From: Orychophragmus violaceus
Lineage: Eukaryota > Streptophyta > Magnoliopsida > Brassicales > Brassicaceae
Direction of reading: 5' to 3'
NCBI GenBank assembly: GCA_030180135.1
Contig: CM058239.1
Coordinates: 110,269,318 to 110,333,317, forward strand
Length of the DNA: 64,000 bases
Under the pieces are notes generated by a model. That model was not told where the DNA came from, ran no database searches, and saw only the letters and a program-made list of their open reading frames with translations. Of the stretch, positions 12,241 through 23,616 are shown one piece after another (the stretch's first letter is position 1; every line of letters starts with the position of its first letter). The translations under genes and the position numbers were made by a program.

Positions 12241-12534
12241 ATTAAAATCATGGAATAGAAGAAGTCATTCCTTAAACGTACGTCTGCTCCTATTTGATAA
12301 GCGGGGAAGTTATGAAGGAGAAGATGATTGTGATGGACTTGATGATGAGCACTAAGTGGACGATAAGAAAATAAGGAGGATCTTGACTTACGAGATTATA
12401 TACTTCGAAGAAGTTAAAAGCATTTACAGTCCAGTTTTGCGAGTTTATTGTATCCAGTGTATTTTTTTCTAGAGAGTAATAACAGAGTTGTATCTTTTGA
12501 AAAGTGTTGACATGAAGTCTTTCTTGATGGATAG

Positions 12535-14034
12535 AGATCTCACGATATCTCTCATATCCATTCTTTATTTATTTATATTTATATTTTTTTCTTTTTTTCC
12601 ATTACTCTTTTTTTTACTTTACTTTTATTTTTATCCCTTATTTTTTGACGGTGGGTAGGATGACGGAGTTGAGGTTTCCAACCATTTAGATCGCCGAAAT
12701 AGAGATAAAATCGGTCGATGTACTAGAATTCAAAAAATAATCGGACTTAATACAAAAGTTTCGAATGGACAATTTAGATTATGTGTCCACAATATCGGCT
12801 ATTCGTGTATAATACCACGATTATATCACATGCAAGACTCTTACCATGGATAGGAAGTGGCCAATCGAAAATATTTAAAACTGTGTTTACTATGTATCGA
12901 CTATTCGTGGACACTACCACGATTATATCACGTGCTAGACGCTTCTGATGAACAAAAGGTGGTCAAGAGTTCTATTATGTATCGACTATTCGTGGACACT
13001 ACCACGATTATATCAGATGTTAGACTCTTCTGATGAGCAGAAGGTGATCAAGAATTCACATGATTATGAATCTGTGGACACAAAATACGATCAAAATATT
13101 AAAAAACTGTATTTACTATGCATCAACTATTCGTGGACACTACCACGATTATATCACATGCTAGACGCTTCTGATGAACAGAAGGTGGTCAAGAGTTCTA
13201 CCATGTATCGACTATTCGTGGACACTACCACAATTATATCACATGCTAGACGCTTCTGATGAACAGAAGGTGGTCAAGAGTTCACATGATTATGAATCCG
13301 TGGACACAAAGTACGATCGGAAATATTAAAAACTATGTTTACTATGTATCGACTATTCGTGGACATTACCACGATTATATCACATGTTAGACGCTTCTGA
13401 TGAACAGAAGGTGGTCAAGAGTTCAAATGATTGTGAATCCGTGGACAAAAAATACGATCGAAAATATTAAAAACTATGTTTACTATGTATCAACTATTCG
13501 TGGACACTACCACGATTATATCACATGCTAGACGTTTCTGATGAACAGAAAGTGGTCAAAAGTTATACTATGTATCGACTATTTGTAGACACTACCACAA
13601 TTATATCACATGCTAGACGGTTCTGATGAACAAAAGATGGTCAAGAGTTCACATGATTGTGAATTTGTGGACACAACGTACGTGTTGACCACTATCCATC
13701 CAAAAGCAACATTTCGCTTCGCCACCTTCTATCCATGAGAAACGTCTAGCATGTGACATGATCGTGGTAGTATTTACGAATAGCCGGTATTGTAGACACT
13801 AGTATAAACTGTCCATTCGAAACTTCGTAATAAGTCCAATTTTTTTTTTTTTGAATTCCGGTATATCGACCGATTTTATCTTAATTCTTATGGTCTATAT
13901 GGCCAGAAACCTTAACACCGCCATCATATCCACCGTTAAAAAAATGAAGGGTGAAAATAAAAGTAAAGTAAAAAGAGAATAGAGAGGAGAGGGAAAAAAA
14001 AGAAAAAAATGGATAAGAAAAATATTATGGGATC
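12535..14034. mobile_element. Foldback-type element with about 320-bp inverted arms
   Basis: The left arm (about 12535-12865) and right arm (about 13715-14034) are inverted copies. Matching words include GGTTTC, ATCGGTCGAT, GAATTCAAAAAA, TTTCGAATGGACA, GGCTATTCGT and TACTTTACTTTTATTT, in the same order and spacing. The interior is a tandem array derived from the inner part of the arm. No transposase is present. The target duplication could not be fixed. Class is undecided: MULE-like long TIR or foldback. Confidence 0.7.
12891..13690 (+). repeat. Satellite-like array with alternating 85/141-bp periods
   Basis: Seven copies of a unit containing TATGTATCGACTATTCGTGG start at 12891, 12976, 13118, 13202, 13343, 13484 and 13569. 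The spacings are 85, 142, 84, 141, 141 and 85. The long period is the short unit plus a 56-bp spacer (CACATGATTATGAATC and ACGATCGAAAATATT words). The frame open across part of it (12948-13259) follows from the repeat and is not a gene. Confidence 0.8.
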
Positions 14035-14101
14035 ATACATGGAGTTATTTAGTCTTTTTCTCTGTCTGAATAAAATAGCTTTTCTAACATTGAAACACAC
14101 A

Positions 14102-14666
14102 TGGGTTAGTCTCGATTAGATTTCCTTTATTCGTTGAATCTAGACCTTTAGTCTCTTTCGTGCCGCTTGTAGATGAATAAGTAGTCTTGTCCTTTAGTCG
14201 TTCGGTTCTAGTAAGGCTAACCTCGTGTAGGAATGCATAGTTCTCGATTTAGACTTGGTAGGATTAAGATTAGGTGCGTCGGAGTTGGATTCTCGGATTA
14301 TTTCTTATTATCGTCTAGTCGGGGTTATAGGGTTAGTGTTTGCGGTCTGCCTCTGCCTGTGGTTTTCTCCGCTCGTCGGTGATCTCCCGTCTCTATGTCT
14401 AAGGAGGATCCTTGTGCCGCGTTTGTATCCTCTTATCCGCATCCCCACTGTCTGGAGCGTTTTCGCCGTTTGATCTTGTTTTCGGCTGCTTTTAGTTGCC
14501 CGACTGTGGGTTTTGTTACCCGTTTGTGGGTTCTAGACCGCGGAAGGAGTTTGTTCCTTGCCGCCTTTGCTGTCCGGTATTTGATCGGGTTAGTTACCGA
14601 TAAATCCGGTTCTGATGTAACTCTTAGCTGCGTTTGTTAATCTAATTCACCAGATGAAAAAAAAAA
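14102..14666 (+). mobile_element. Poly(A)-tailed retroposon with 16-bp TSD
   Basis: Flanked by AACATTGAAACACACA at 14086-14101 and 14667-14682, the second copy following directly on an A-run. The about 565-bp body is GC-richer than its surroundings, with only short frames (14255-14473 and 14395-14640) that I do not recognise. It may be a 5'-truncated LINE segment or a SINE/Sadhu-like element. It inserted immediately beside the right arm of the foldback element. Confidence 0.7.
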
Positions 14667-14757
14667 AACATTGAAACACACAAAAATATAAAAATACATA
14701 AATTTTTAAAAGATGCAAAAATATAAAGAAAAAAATAAAAAAGATATACGTATAAGC

Positions 14758-15182
14758 AAATTAAGATTTTAAAGGTGTGGGTTGGATCGTCAGTGACTAG
14801 CAAGGTCCGAGCAGTCTCGGATCCGTTACAAGTGGAGGCTCTCGGTTTCATCATGGTTCTCCAGATTATTTGGGCTAGAGGATGGAGACAAGTCTGGTTT
14901 GAAACGGATTGTACGGTGCTACAGCAAATTGTCAACAATCGAGAAGACAATACAAGTCTAGGGTCAATGATCTTGGATATTGATTTATGGATCCAGAAAC
15001 TATCTTTATGCTCTATAGCATCGGTGAATCGGGAAAGAAATGTAATTGATGATCTGTTAGCTAAGTTAGACTTCTCTTATTCTGATTTTGTTGTATTTGA
15101 TAGTCCTTTACCTTTGTTTTCAAAATTCATGTATGAACCTTACATTTAGTTTGATTAATATATATAGATGTTAAAAAAAAAT
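14758..15182 (+). mobile_element. Severely 5'-truncated LINE tail with 9-bp TSD
   Basis: CGTATAAGC occurs at 14749-14757 and 15183-15191, with an A-run at the right end of the insert. Only the last about 125 codons of ORF2 and the 3' untranslated region are included. Confidence 0.65.
14775..15149 (+). pseudogene. LINE RNase H domain fragment
   Basis: A 124-codon frame with the C-terminal half of a plant LINE RNase H domain: the QVEALGFIMVLQ helix, WFETDC with the second catalytic acidic position, and a degenerate VNRERN motif. It ends before an AT-rich 3' tail. The start is arbitrary because the insert is truncated. Non-functional. Confidence 0.7.
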
Positions 15183-15191
15183 CGTATAAGC

Positions 15192-16454
15192 CACCCCAGT
15201 TTCGCATACAGTATTTGTATTGTCTTTGAACCTTGCGAACAGAGTGTAAAACTAAGCAAATGGTGTTTAATGGGCCGTAATGTTAGGCCCGAATTGTCAG
15301 TTAAAGCCTAACGGTATTCTAATGGGCCGCAGTTTTAGGCGGAGAAGCGAAGAAAACTGAAGCAAAAGGTAATGAGATGAGAAGAAGAAAGCTCAAGGAG
15401 ATTCTCGCCGGCGACGAACTCGACCGACGGCAATGGCATTGTCCACAAACACCAATTCGTCAGAAAATTTCAAAATTCTACCAGATATCCTTTTTGATTT
15501 CGTCATTTCATGAAAACACTCTTCTCCGAGTTTGGAGAGGCATCTTCTAATTTGACTCGTACGAAATCGAATCCGAATCGGTCTTCCGGTTCAGATGTAA
15601 TTTACAGGTGGGTTCCAGATTCTTCTCTGAGTTTGGAGAAGTTATCAATGGTGAGCCTCTCTCTGTTTAATAATTTCTGGAAACACTTTTTCTTTTTCAG
15701 CTTCCAATAGGATATATAACAGTGTTTCACAAGTACAAAAGAAACAAAAATGAAAAAAACTGTTGTAAGTTGTGAGTTGAATCTTGTCTCAGTCTCACCC
15801 TTTTGGGTGTGTTGTGTTTGGCCACTATTGTAGTAAAACAGAGTAACGTTGGTAGGGAAGAGCAGTGAGTGGAGAGAGAGATCGTATCCAAGCAATGTAT
15901 AGAGTTTGATACTAGTTAGTATCCTGGTTGAGTTGGGAAAGTATCTGCAAATACATACACTCGAGTTAACTCATCTCCGTTGTCTCTCTCTATGTTTTCT
16001 TAAACTGGTGGAGCTCTACTGTGAATTCTCTCTCAACGTATCCCTAAAGTGTGTTTTCTGAATTATGTTCATCTAGCTAGGTTGTACGAAACAGAACAGA
16101 TGAAGCATTAATGTGTGAATGGGAGGTGATTCATTGAAAGCACAAGGGAAGTTGTTGGCCCAACAAACAATGGTGATGAAACATTAAACTGTGATTGTTA
16201 GTTACCTTAAGACTAAGACAGCCTCTGTTTCTGCCCACTTTTCTTACTCTCTAAACATAGCAGCTAACTTTGAGGTCAAGAATGATTAGAGCTGATAAAC
16301 ATGTGATGACTCTTTCAGCTTTACAACACATTTCCATCTTCTAAAAATAATAAATAGATATTAACCCTACTTTCTTTTTTTCCTTTTTCCTTTATATTCA
16401 ATAATTTAATAACAAGGACATCTCACCACCTCCTTTTACAGCTAAAACTTAGAT
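15192..16454 (+). other. Region upstream of the BLT-like gene; possible transcribed locus
   Basis: Between 15268 and 15340 there are ATGGGCC and AGGCCC (site II/TELO-box type) words, typical of promoters of housekeeping plant genes. A GC-richer stretch follows with a start codon near 15381 (MRRRKLKEIL) and a separate 66-codon frame at 15510-15710. A possible 50-nt intron at 15652 is too short for plants. I recognise no product; it may be a truncated 5' end of a gene or a non-coding transcript. 15720-16454 is leader and promoter-like DNA for the next gene. Confidence 0.3.
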
Positions 16455-17240
16455 ATGAAGATGGAGAGGAGTTATGAAACGATGATGACCAGAATCCCCA
16501 CTTCAGATACGAGCATACCAGAAAAACATATAATGGACTCCGTCTGGAAACTATATGATAACCCTTACTACTGCTGTTCACAGTCTCAACAGCATCATCA
16601 ACACCAACGCAAGTCTTTTATTTGGGATCTGAATTTCATAAGGGTCTTCATGGAATCTGAACTAGACAAAGCTCGAGCTGAGATCAAGGGATTGAAAGCA
16701 GAGCTAGACTACGAGAGGAAAGCTAGAAGACGGGCAGAGTTAATGAACAAGAGGCTGGCCAAAGATGTGGAAGAAGAGAGAATTGGTAGAGAAGAGAAGG
16801 AGATGCAATACAAGAGGCTCTTGAAAGAGAGATCGTCTGAGAAATCAGAGATTGTTCGGATGAGACAAGAGCTTGAGGAAGAGAGACAGATGCATAGGTT
16901 GGCAGAGGTTTTGAGGGAAGAGAGAGTTCAGATGAAGCTGTCGGATGCAAGACTTTTCTTGGAGGAGAAGCTATCTGAGTTAGAGGAATCTAATGGACAA
17001 GGAGACAAGGAGAGGAAACCAAAGATACTGGAGAGAGCGAGTAGCACAACTGAGAATCCGCACATAAAGAGAGGGATCAAAGGGTTCGTAGAGTTCCCAA
17101 GAGTGATGAGAGCAATAAGATCAAAAAGTGAGAAATGGGGTTCCAAGTTGGAGTGCCAAAAGGTTCAGCTCAAAACACTGCTTAGACAAAAGACCACCCC
17201 GAGATGTTCGTCTCACTCGATCTCAATGATCCACAACTAA
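16455..17240 (+). CDS. BRANCHLESS TRICHOME-like coiled-coil protein
   Basis: Single-exon gene of 261 aa. The N-terminus has a WKLYDNPYY motif followed by a Gln/His-rich stretch. Residues about 65-185 form a long charged coiled coil (ESELDKARAEIKGLKAELDY, then RRAELMNKRLAKDVEEE). The C-terminus has a conserved IKRGIKGFVEFPRVMRAI block and WGSKLECQKVQLKTLLRQK. I recognise this order from the BLT family (BLT is, from memory, At1g64690), which controls trichome branching and endoreduplication through STICHEL-type partners. That function is inferred, and the copy could be a paralog. There are two possible starts two codons apart (MKM); I keep the first. An AT-rich leader with CT tracts precedes it. 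It lies between the CCT gene and PLAC8, which are neighbours in Arabidopsis, so it may be transposed here. Confidence 0.75.
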   Translation: MKMERSYETMMTRIPTSDTSIPEKHIMDSVWKLYDNPYYCCSQSQQHHQHQRKSFIWDLNFIRVFMESELDKARAEIKGLKAELDYERKARRRAELMNKRLAKDVEEERIGREEKEMQYKRLLKERSSEKSEIVRMRQELEEERQMHRLAEVLREERVQMKLSDARLFLEEKLSELEESNGQGDKERKPKILERASSTTENPHIKRGIKGFVEFPRVMRAIRSKSEKWGSKLECQKVQLKTLLRQKTTPRCSSHSISMIHN

Positions 17241-17463
17241 GGCTGAAGCTGTACTAATAAGGATTCTCTTTGTTTGTCCGCTAGACAACCAGTGGATTTT
17301 GCAATTATTTTTCGTGTGGTTACTTTTCTCAGGACTGATGTAATAAGATTGTTTGTAACGTTCATTGTATAGAGAGATTTTACTTTTATGTCTAAGATCA
17401 CCAACTATTTTTTTTTCTTTTTGGCTCAACAACAACTCAATAACATTAACCAAAGCGTTTACA

Positions 17464-20400
17464 TCACTGAATATCCTTATCTAGGTAAGGCTTTAACCAA
17501 ATTGGCATTGTAGAGTATAACTTAGGAACATTAGTCTCAAAAGAGGAAACTTCCTTCGCTATTCTATCCGCCACTGCATTTCTTTCTCTTCCCTTGAAGC
17601 AAACCTTATGATCTCCAAAGTTGATGAGCATTCTAAAAAGCGTTTTAGGCGGCCGCTTAGGCCCCGTCTAGGCGCTAGGCTCCCATCAACCGTCCCGATT
17701 ACCTTTTAATCCGCCTAGAAAATCATAATATTACAATAATAAATTAATATAATATTTATCATTTATAATTTATGATAATTCATATATTATATTATAAAAT
17801 CTTATGTTGATAGATTAAAATGAATTTTACTATTTATAAATCATGATATTTCATATATTTTGTTGTATATATTCAAGATATTGTTTAATCTTGTAAACGC
17901 TTAGGCCGCTTAATTACAATCTAGGCTTCCGATTAGGAGTTCTAGACGCTAGGCGTTGAGTCACCGCCCGACTAGCGCCTAGCGCTTTCTTGAACACTGC
18001 ATTTAACCCAACCAAAAGGTGGTGGTTGCCATTTCTCATGCGTTGAAGTGCTTGGCTCAGCTCTTGTTTTCACCTCTCGCTTTTCCAGCCTGCTTTCCCA
18101 TTCTGTCATGTCCTCAAGAGCTTTCTCTAAGATTGCTTGAGCTTCATAGTCGATGTCTTTAATCAAGAACTCATTGCGGTTCTTCCACAACCTCCACAAT
18201 AACCAAGGGCTCAGTTTATCCACTGCCTTCTCGTATGGTGCTTTCATTTGAGCAGTCATTACTCTATAAGGGTAGACCAGTAAGGAATCACTTATTTCTC
18301 CCAATGGAGGCGCCGACAGTGGAGAGATGGCCCACATAAGCCTGGTATAAGGACACTGGAACAAGAGATGGTTAACAGATTCTTTACCGTGTTGGCATCT
18401 TCCACATGAGGGATCCTTCCGAAGATGCTTATTGTGTAGGTTATCAGCGGTAGGTATACAGTTGGATAGACATCTCAATAGAAAGTGTTGCACTTTTGGG
18501 CTCGCGTTCGCTTCCCAAACCAACTTATACAAGGATTCCATGTTAGGTTGCAGCATCACATTCTGGTCATCGTTTTCTTTGATGAGTTCAAGAGCAATCT
18601 AGTAACCAAACTTGACAGAGTAGTGACCAGTACGAGTATATTCCCAACTATAGGCATCTCTAGTAAAGTTCCGGCCTGGTCTAATCTGGTTGATAAGCAG
18701 AGAATCCTCCTCGCTAAATAATTCAGAAATCAACTCATTGTTCCATTCTCTTCCATCATGAGAGAGTAGATCACTACATTTTTGAGGACTGATATCTTAC
18801 TCTGAAGGAAAGGTGATAGCAATCTGGTTGATACCAGTGGTCTCGCTGGCTTGGAACCAATCCATTGGTCCTTCCATATGTTAGTTTGCTCCCCATTTCC
18901 AATGATAGATTTTGCGCCTCTTTTAATCATCTCCTTAGCATGGAAAATGCTCCTCCAAGCATAAGAGGGCGTGGATCCTAGTGTAGCGCTTAGAGGACCT
19001 GTGTTGGTGAAGTATCTTGCCTTGTAGACTTTAGAGAGTAGCAAGTCAGGTTGTGTGAGCATTCTCCATATGCTTCTCTAAAAGAGCAATGTTATAAGTC
19101 TCTATATCCTTGAACCCAATTCCTCCCTCATTCTTTGGCTTACATAGTTGGCTCCAAGATTTCCAATGCATTCCTCTTTTCTCTCTTGAGCCTTTCCACC
19201 GGAAGCTAGCCATTAAGGATGTTATTTGTTTGCAAACAGTCTTGGGAAGGAGAAAGCAAGACATCGTGAATGTTGGGAGGGCCATAGCTACAGATTTCAG
19301 AAGTGTTTCTTTTCCTGCTGGAGTGAGGAATCTATTTTGCCACCCGAAGACCTTGCTCTGCATTCTCTCTTTTATGTAGCCTAGAATAGATACCTTCGGA
19401 CCTCCAAAGGACTCCGGAAGGCCTATGTAGAGGCCATCGCCTCCTTCTTGGCTTATCTCCATTTTTTGCTTCACCAGTTCTCTATTAGGCTCAGTCATCC
19501 TCTTACCAAAGTAACACTAGACTTCTGAAAGTTTATTATCTGACCGGATACAAGACAATATTTCTCCAAAGTTCCTTTTAGGTAGCTCAGCTCCTCCTCA
19601 TTTCCTTTGCAGTAGAACATGTTATCGTCTGCAAAAAATATATGTGAAACGTGAGGAGCCCTTCTTGCTACCTTCAAACCTGTGAGCTTCTTTTCCTTCT
19701 CTGCTTTCATTATCATTTGCACCAGAATTTCAGAGCATATCACAAAGAGGTAGGGGGACAGAGGGTCCCCCTGCCTAATGCCTCTCGTAGGAGTAATGTC
19801 ACCAAAAGGTTTCCCATTAATGAGCACTTGATATGTTACAGAAGACACACAGCTCATAATAAGGTTGGTCCATCGCTGATCAAAACCAAGTAGAACTTGG
19901 GTCTCGGAGATGATGTGAGAAAGGATCTTCTTAAGTCTATTGGCAAGAACCTTTGCAAGTATCTTGTAAAGTACATTGCTCACGCTGATGGACCTAAACT
20001 CAGACATCCTGGCAGCCTTCAGTTTCTTGGGAATGAGGCATATATTCGTCATTTTGATCTCTCCCTCCAGCATTCCCGTTTCGAAGAAGGACTGCACTGT
20101 TTTGAAGATATCCTCTCCCACAACATCCCAGAACTGCTGATAAAATGGCCGTTCATTCCATCCGGGCCAGGGCACTTGTGGGGATTTATCTCAAAGGTAG
20201 CTTTCTTGACTTCTTCTCTGGTAACCCGTTTCAAAAGAAGGTCATTTTGCTCCCGCGTAACCAGAGGCATTGAGCTCAATACACAGTCTTCAGGGTCTAA
20301 CCTTATACCAATATCCTCAGACCCGAAGAGCTTCTTGAAATAGTCTTCAGTAACTTTACCTAAATTGACATCTCCCATACATACTTTATCAGAGTCATCA

Positions 20401-21542
20401 ATGAGGCTATGGATCCGATTCTGAGCTCTTTTGTTCTTTGTGGCTGCGTGATTGACTTTGGTGTTTCTATCACCATTCCTTAACCATGACATTCTGCTCT
20501 TTAATATCCAAAAGGTCTCCTCGTTTCTGTATTCCTCATTAAGATCTTTCTTTAACTTTCTCATCTCATGGATATCAAGTGGGAATTGTTTAGCCATAAG
20601 GTCGATCCGATGATGAAGCTCCTGAATCCTTAATGCCGCATTTGGTTTGTTTTGTCTTTTCCAAGCTGAGATCGATTTCCTGCAGCTACTGATTCTTTCC
20701 ATGGCAGTAACTCCTCCAGAGGATTCCACATTCCATCCTTCCATGACAGCCTGTCTGAAATCTTCCTTGTGTGCATGACGATGGTCATATTTGAAGGTTC
20801 CTCTTTTCTGAAAATGATCTCCCAACAGGCAATTAAGTAGAGGGCTATGGTCAGAGCATATTTTATGGAGATAGTACGCTTTGGCTTCAGGGAATTCCTC
20901 CATCCAGATCTGATTTGAAAGTGATCTATCAATCCGGCATTGAACTAATTCTTCATTTCGAGTTCCATACCAAGAAAACTGATAGCCACAATGTTTGAAT
21001 TCCCAAAGTCCATAGCAACTCAACATCTGTCTAAAATCGAAACTTTCCTCTTCTTTTCTAACTCGGCCTCCTTTCTTTTCATTGACGTTAACAAGATCAT
21101 AAAAATCCCCATTTAGCATCCAAGGGCCTTCTCTTTCTACACCAATTCTATTCAGCTTTTCCCAGAACTTGGCTCTGAACTTTTTAACGGGATCTCCATA
21201 AACACATGTTAAGTAAAAAGACTTATCCTCCCATCTGATCTGAGCGTCAATAAACATGGAGCTTGATGACAATATCTTAACTTCACATTCTTCCTTCCAG
21301 AGAAGGGCTAGACCTCCCCCCTTTCCAACAGGTTCCACAGTATACACATCAAATATTCTTAGTTGTTCAACAAGATTCTTTATCACAATACGCCTATTTT
21401 TGGTCTCACATAGGAATATCATCTCAGGAAAATACTGACCATGTATTTCCTTCAGATGTCGAACTGTAGGGGTATTCCCCACCCACTGACAGTTCCAGCT
21501 AAGTATCCTCATTGGGGTGTTCGAAGGGTTGGTATTAACCAT
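17464..21542 (-). pseudogene. LINE ORF2: endonuclease, RT, zf-RVT, RNase H (broken)
   Basis: Starts at ATG 21542 just past the end of ORF1. The APE-type endonuclease shows LSWNC, CETKN and SDHSPLL, but the usual GDFND is GDFYD. The RT region changes frame near 20150. It then has ICLIPK, RGIRQGDPLSPYLF and the catalytic FADDN, but jumps from SETQ to LGFDQRW, so the block with the first catalytic Asp is deleted. Further frame changes lie near 19497 and 19060. The zf-RVT region is at 18100-18560. RNase H starts at PPPFGWVKC, is split by a MITE with loss of its middle, and ends with RERNAVADRIAKE near 17540-17600. Stop at 17464-17466. Confidence 0.8.
17628..17999. repeat. hAT-like MITE with GCGCTAGGCG-rich ends
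   Basis: The right end, read on the minus strand, is CAGTGTTCAAGAAAGCGC; the left end GAGCATTCTAAAAAGCG is a degenerate match. Both are followed by GC-rich TAGGCG/GGCCGC words around an AT-rich core. The CAGTG start fits the hAT superfamily. The flanking 8-mers do not match, and about 90 codons of LINE RNase H are missing at this site, so the insertion site was rearranged. Confidence 0.6.
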
Positions 21543-21553
21543 CAACCCTTCTT

Positions 21554-23008
21554 TCAATGATGACCATCTTCACCAGCCCTGTTAGAGGAAAAATGAATCG
21601 GGTCCGAGGCTGCTACTAGAGCAGAATGAGCTGCCATCATGGCAGAATGAGGATTATCATCAATGTTCTCCTTTGCAGCATTGGAGGTGGAAGTACCCAA
21701 TATTGAGAACACTGATGGAGACTTCTTTTTCTCTCCGGAAGTAGATTTTCTTACTTTCTTTGAGTTCCTGTCTTCACTTCCCAGTGATCTCCTTCTTTTA
21801 TGGGATAGGGAGTTAAAGGGATTCTGCTTTGAAGAGCTAGAGCTCAGTCTCTCAAACACGCTTTTCTCATTACTGGAGGGGTCTTCAGCTTGGTGCTTCC
21901 TTGTTGATTCTGGGTCATCCTTTAGTGATCCAAGCCTACTGAAAATTGAGTTATGTTGGCTACCATCAAAATGAATGGAGTTGTCTCCCCATGAAGATTG
22001 ATTTTGTCTTGATTCAGACTTTGTCTTCTTCGGTGAAGACTGGGCAGATTCGTCCAATCTAGCATGTCTATCTTCCTCCAGAGACTTTTTTGATCCTTGT
22101 CTTCCTTCCTTCTCCAGACTTTAGATGTCTGCACTGATTTCCCTTTAGTATGTTTTGATTCCCAGTGAAGTTGGTCCTTAATGTTTCCTCTCCTTTTCTT
22201 TGAGACCGAAGCATCCTTTGATTTATCTTCATTGGACTTCTCATTGCAAGATTTCTCAGACGTAGCTTCCTTGTTTTTCGTTCTCAGGTTTGATTTTAAT
22301 GCGCCCTTTTCATTGGTCTTGGATGGTCCTTCTATCCTCTTGGTGTTTACTTCTGGATTGACTTGAGAGGGACACATTTTATGGTCATGTGTAAGTCTTT
22401 TGCAAATGAAGCAAACCTTGAGCAGCTTCTCGTATTCAAGCTCGGTCTGGACCCTTTCTCCAGTTTTAAAGTTTGAAACTCTTCGGAAATGAAGGGGTTC
22501 ATCAGCCTTAATCCAAACGTGAGCTCTGACGTATTCCAGTGAATCCGAGTTCTTGACATGGAGCTCAATTGCATCAATCCTTCCTAATGGTGAGATAAGA
22601 CTCTCCACAGTTTGACGCTTCAGAAGGTGAATCGGTAGCCCTCGGATTCGGATCCAGAAAGGAATGAAGTTTGCGAAATCAGGACCATGGTTATGAGTCC
22701 ACTGCTCCAAAGCCACCATCCAACCAGTTACGAACCACGGCCCTTTTGTAAGAACATGTTGTAAATCCTTTTCTTTTTCGAAAATGAACTGAACTTGGAG
22801 ATTTCCAACACCGCGGCCTCTAACTTTCTCTTCGAGTCCCCAAATTGGTGGGAGGGCTTTGACCAGACCGCCAACTTTGTGGAGTGACGGATTTAAGCAA
22901 CAGACAATCACGCTGAGTGAGTTTTCTTCGATGAGGTCTTCTATTTTCAGGTCTTTCCTTGAGCTTATGCATGAGGGACGGCTCCTTTTTCTTCCTTTGC
23001 TTATACAT
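21554..23008 (-). pseudogene. LINE ORF1 (DUF4283, CCHC zinc knuckle), frameshifted
   Basis: ORF1 starts at 23008 (MYKQRKKKEPSL). After about 19 codons a one-base frameshift near 22950 moves it to the frame containing LIEENSLSVIVCCLNPS. The DUF4283 domain follows, then a CX2CX4HX4C knuckle (CFICKRLTHDHKMC) near 22400. A second frame change near 21950-22050 leads to the Ser/Lys-rich tail ending at 21554. It is the RNA-binding, gag-like protein of plant LINEs. The same first frameshift is present in the duplicate at 46963-47642, so it predates the duplication. Confidence 0.8.
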
Positions 23009-23150
23009 GTCGCAAATCTGGAGATCCGAAGTCTTGTACCTTGAGAATGAGATTCCCGACTAGACCCAGTGTAAAGTCATGGCAACTTAATGAGAAGGAA
23101 CTAGAGAGCAGAACTACTGAAGCGAATCAACTAAGATTTCAGATCTCCAA

Positions 23151-23246
23151 AAAAAATTAATTATTTCTTGTTTTTTGTTTTAAAACTATTATTACCCGTT
23201 ACAATATAAAACCTTTAAAACATAAAACAAGAAATAATTAATTTTT
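23151..23246. repeat. Hairpin mini-element in the PLAC8 promoter
   Basis: AAAAAATTAATTATTTCTTG and CAAGAAATAATTAATTTTT form about 23-bp inverted arms around a 45-bp loop. The duplicate is at 47785-47880. Probably a tiny MITE between the LINE 5' end and the PLAC8 start. Confidence 0.6.
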
Positions 23247-23616
23247 ACAGATTTGTTTTTCAATCCAACTGATTTTTGAACATTTGAGTAGTGGTCCAAA
23301 AAGTATTAAAGGAAGACTCCATTTCAAAAATTTCAGCATTCCCGAAGAAAAGTAGTAGTCAAAGTTTTTTCATTTTGCAAAGAAACTAATTTGATTTAAG
23401 TTTCTTCGTTGAAATGATAAATTAAAAAGCGAGAAAGAGCGAGTGTGTTGAGTGAGGGAGCCGAGAAGTTTCTGTTTCTGTTCTTTTGTCTCAATTTAAA
23501 GGTTTTCGGGTAAAGAAGATGAGATTCTAACTAATTCTGTTACCATTCGTAATCGTATAAGGCTTATTTATAGCTAATGATGATTTAGGGTTTTGGATTT
23601 TCTAGGAATTTTCGCA

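Larger units (their letters stand above)
17409..23150 (-). mobile_element. Decayed near-full-length LINE
   Basis: A minus-strand plant L1-type element. The 5' end is near 23150 (leader, then ORF1). It continues through ORF1 and ORF2 to a 3' A-rich tail, seen as a T-run at 17408-17420. Several frameshifts, an RT deletion and a nested MITE inactivate it. No target duplication was fixed. It lies less than 500 bp upstream of the PLAC8 start. Its ORF1 5' part was later copied together with PLAC8 to 46963-47784. Confidence 0.8.

Noticed and set aside
12948..13259. 103-codon frame with internal repeats
   Set aside because: It is the translation of the satellite-like array; the repeat period is not a multiple of three throughout and the frame does not persist.
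15652..15701. Intron joining the 15510 frame to a downstream frame
   Set aside because: GT/AG borders exist but 50 nt is shorter than plant introns usually allow.
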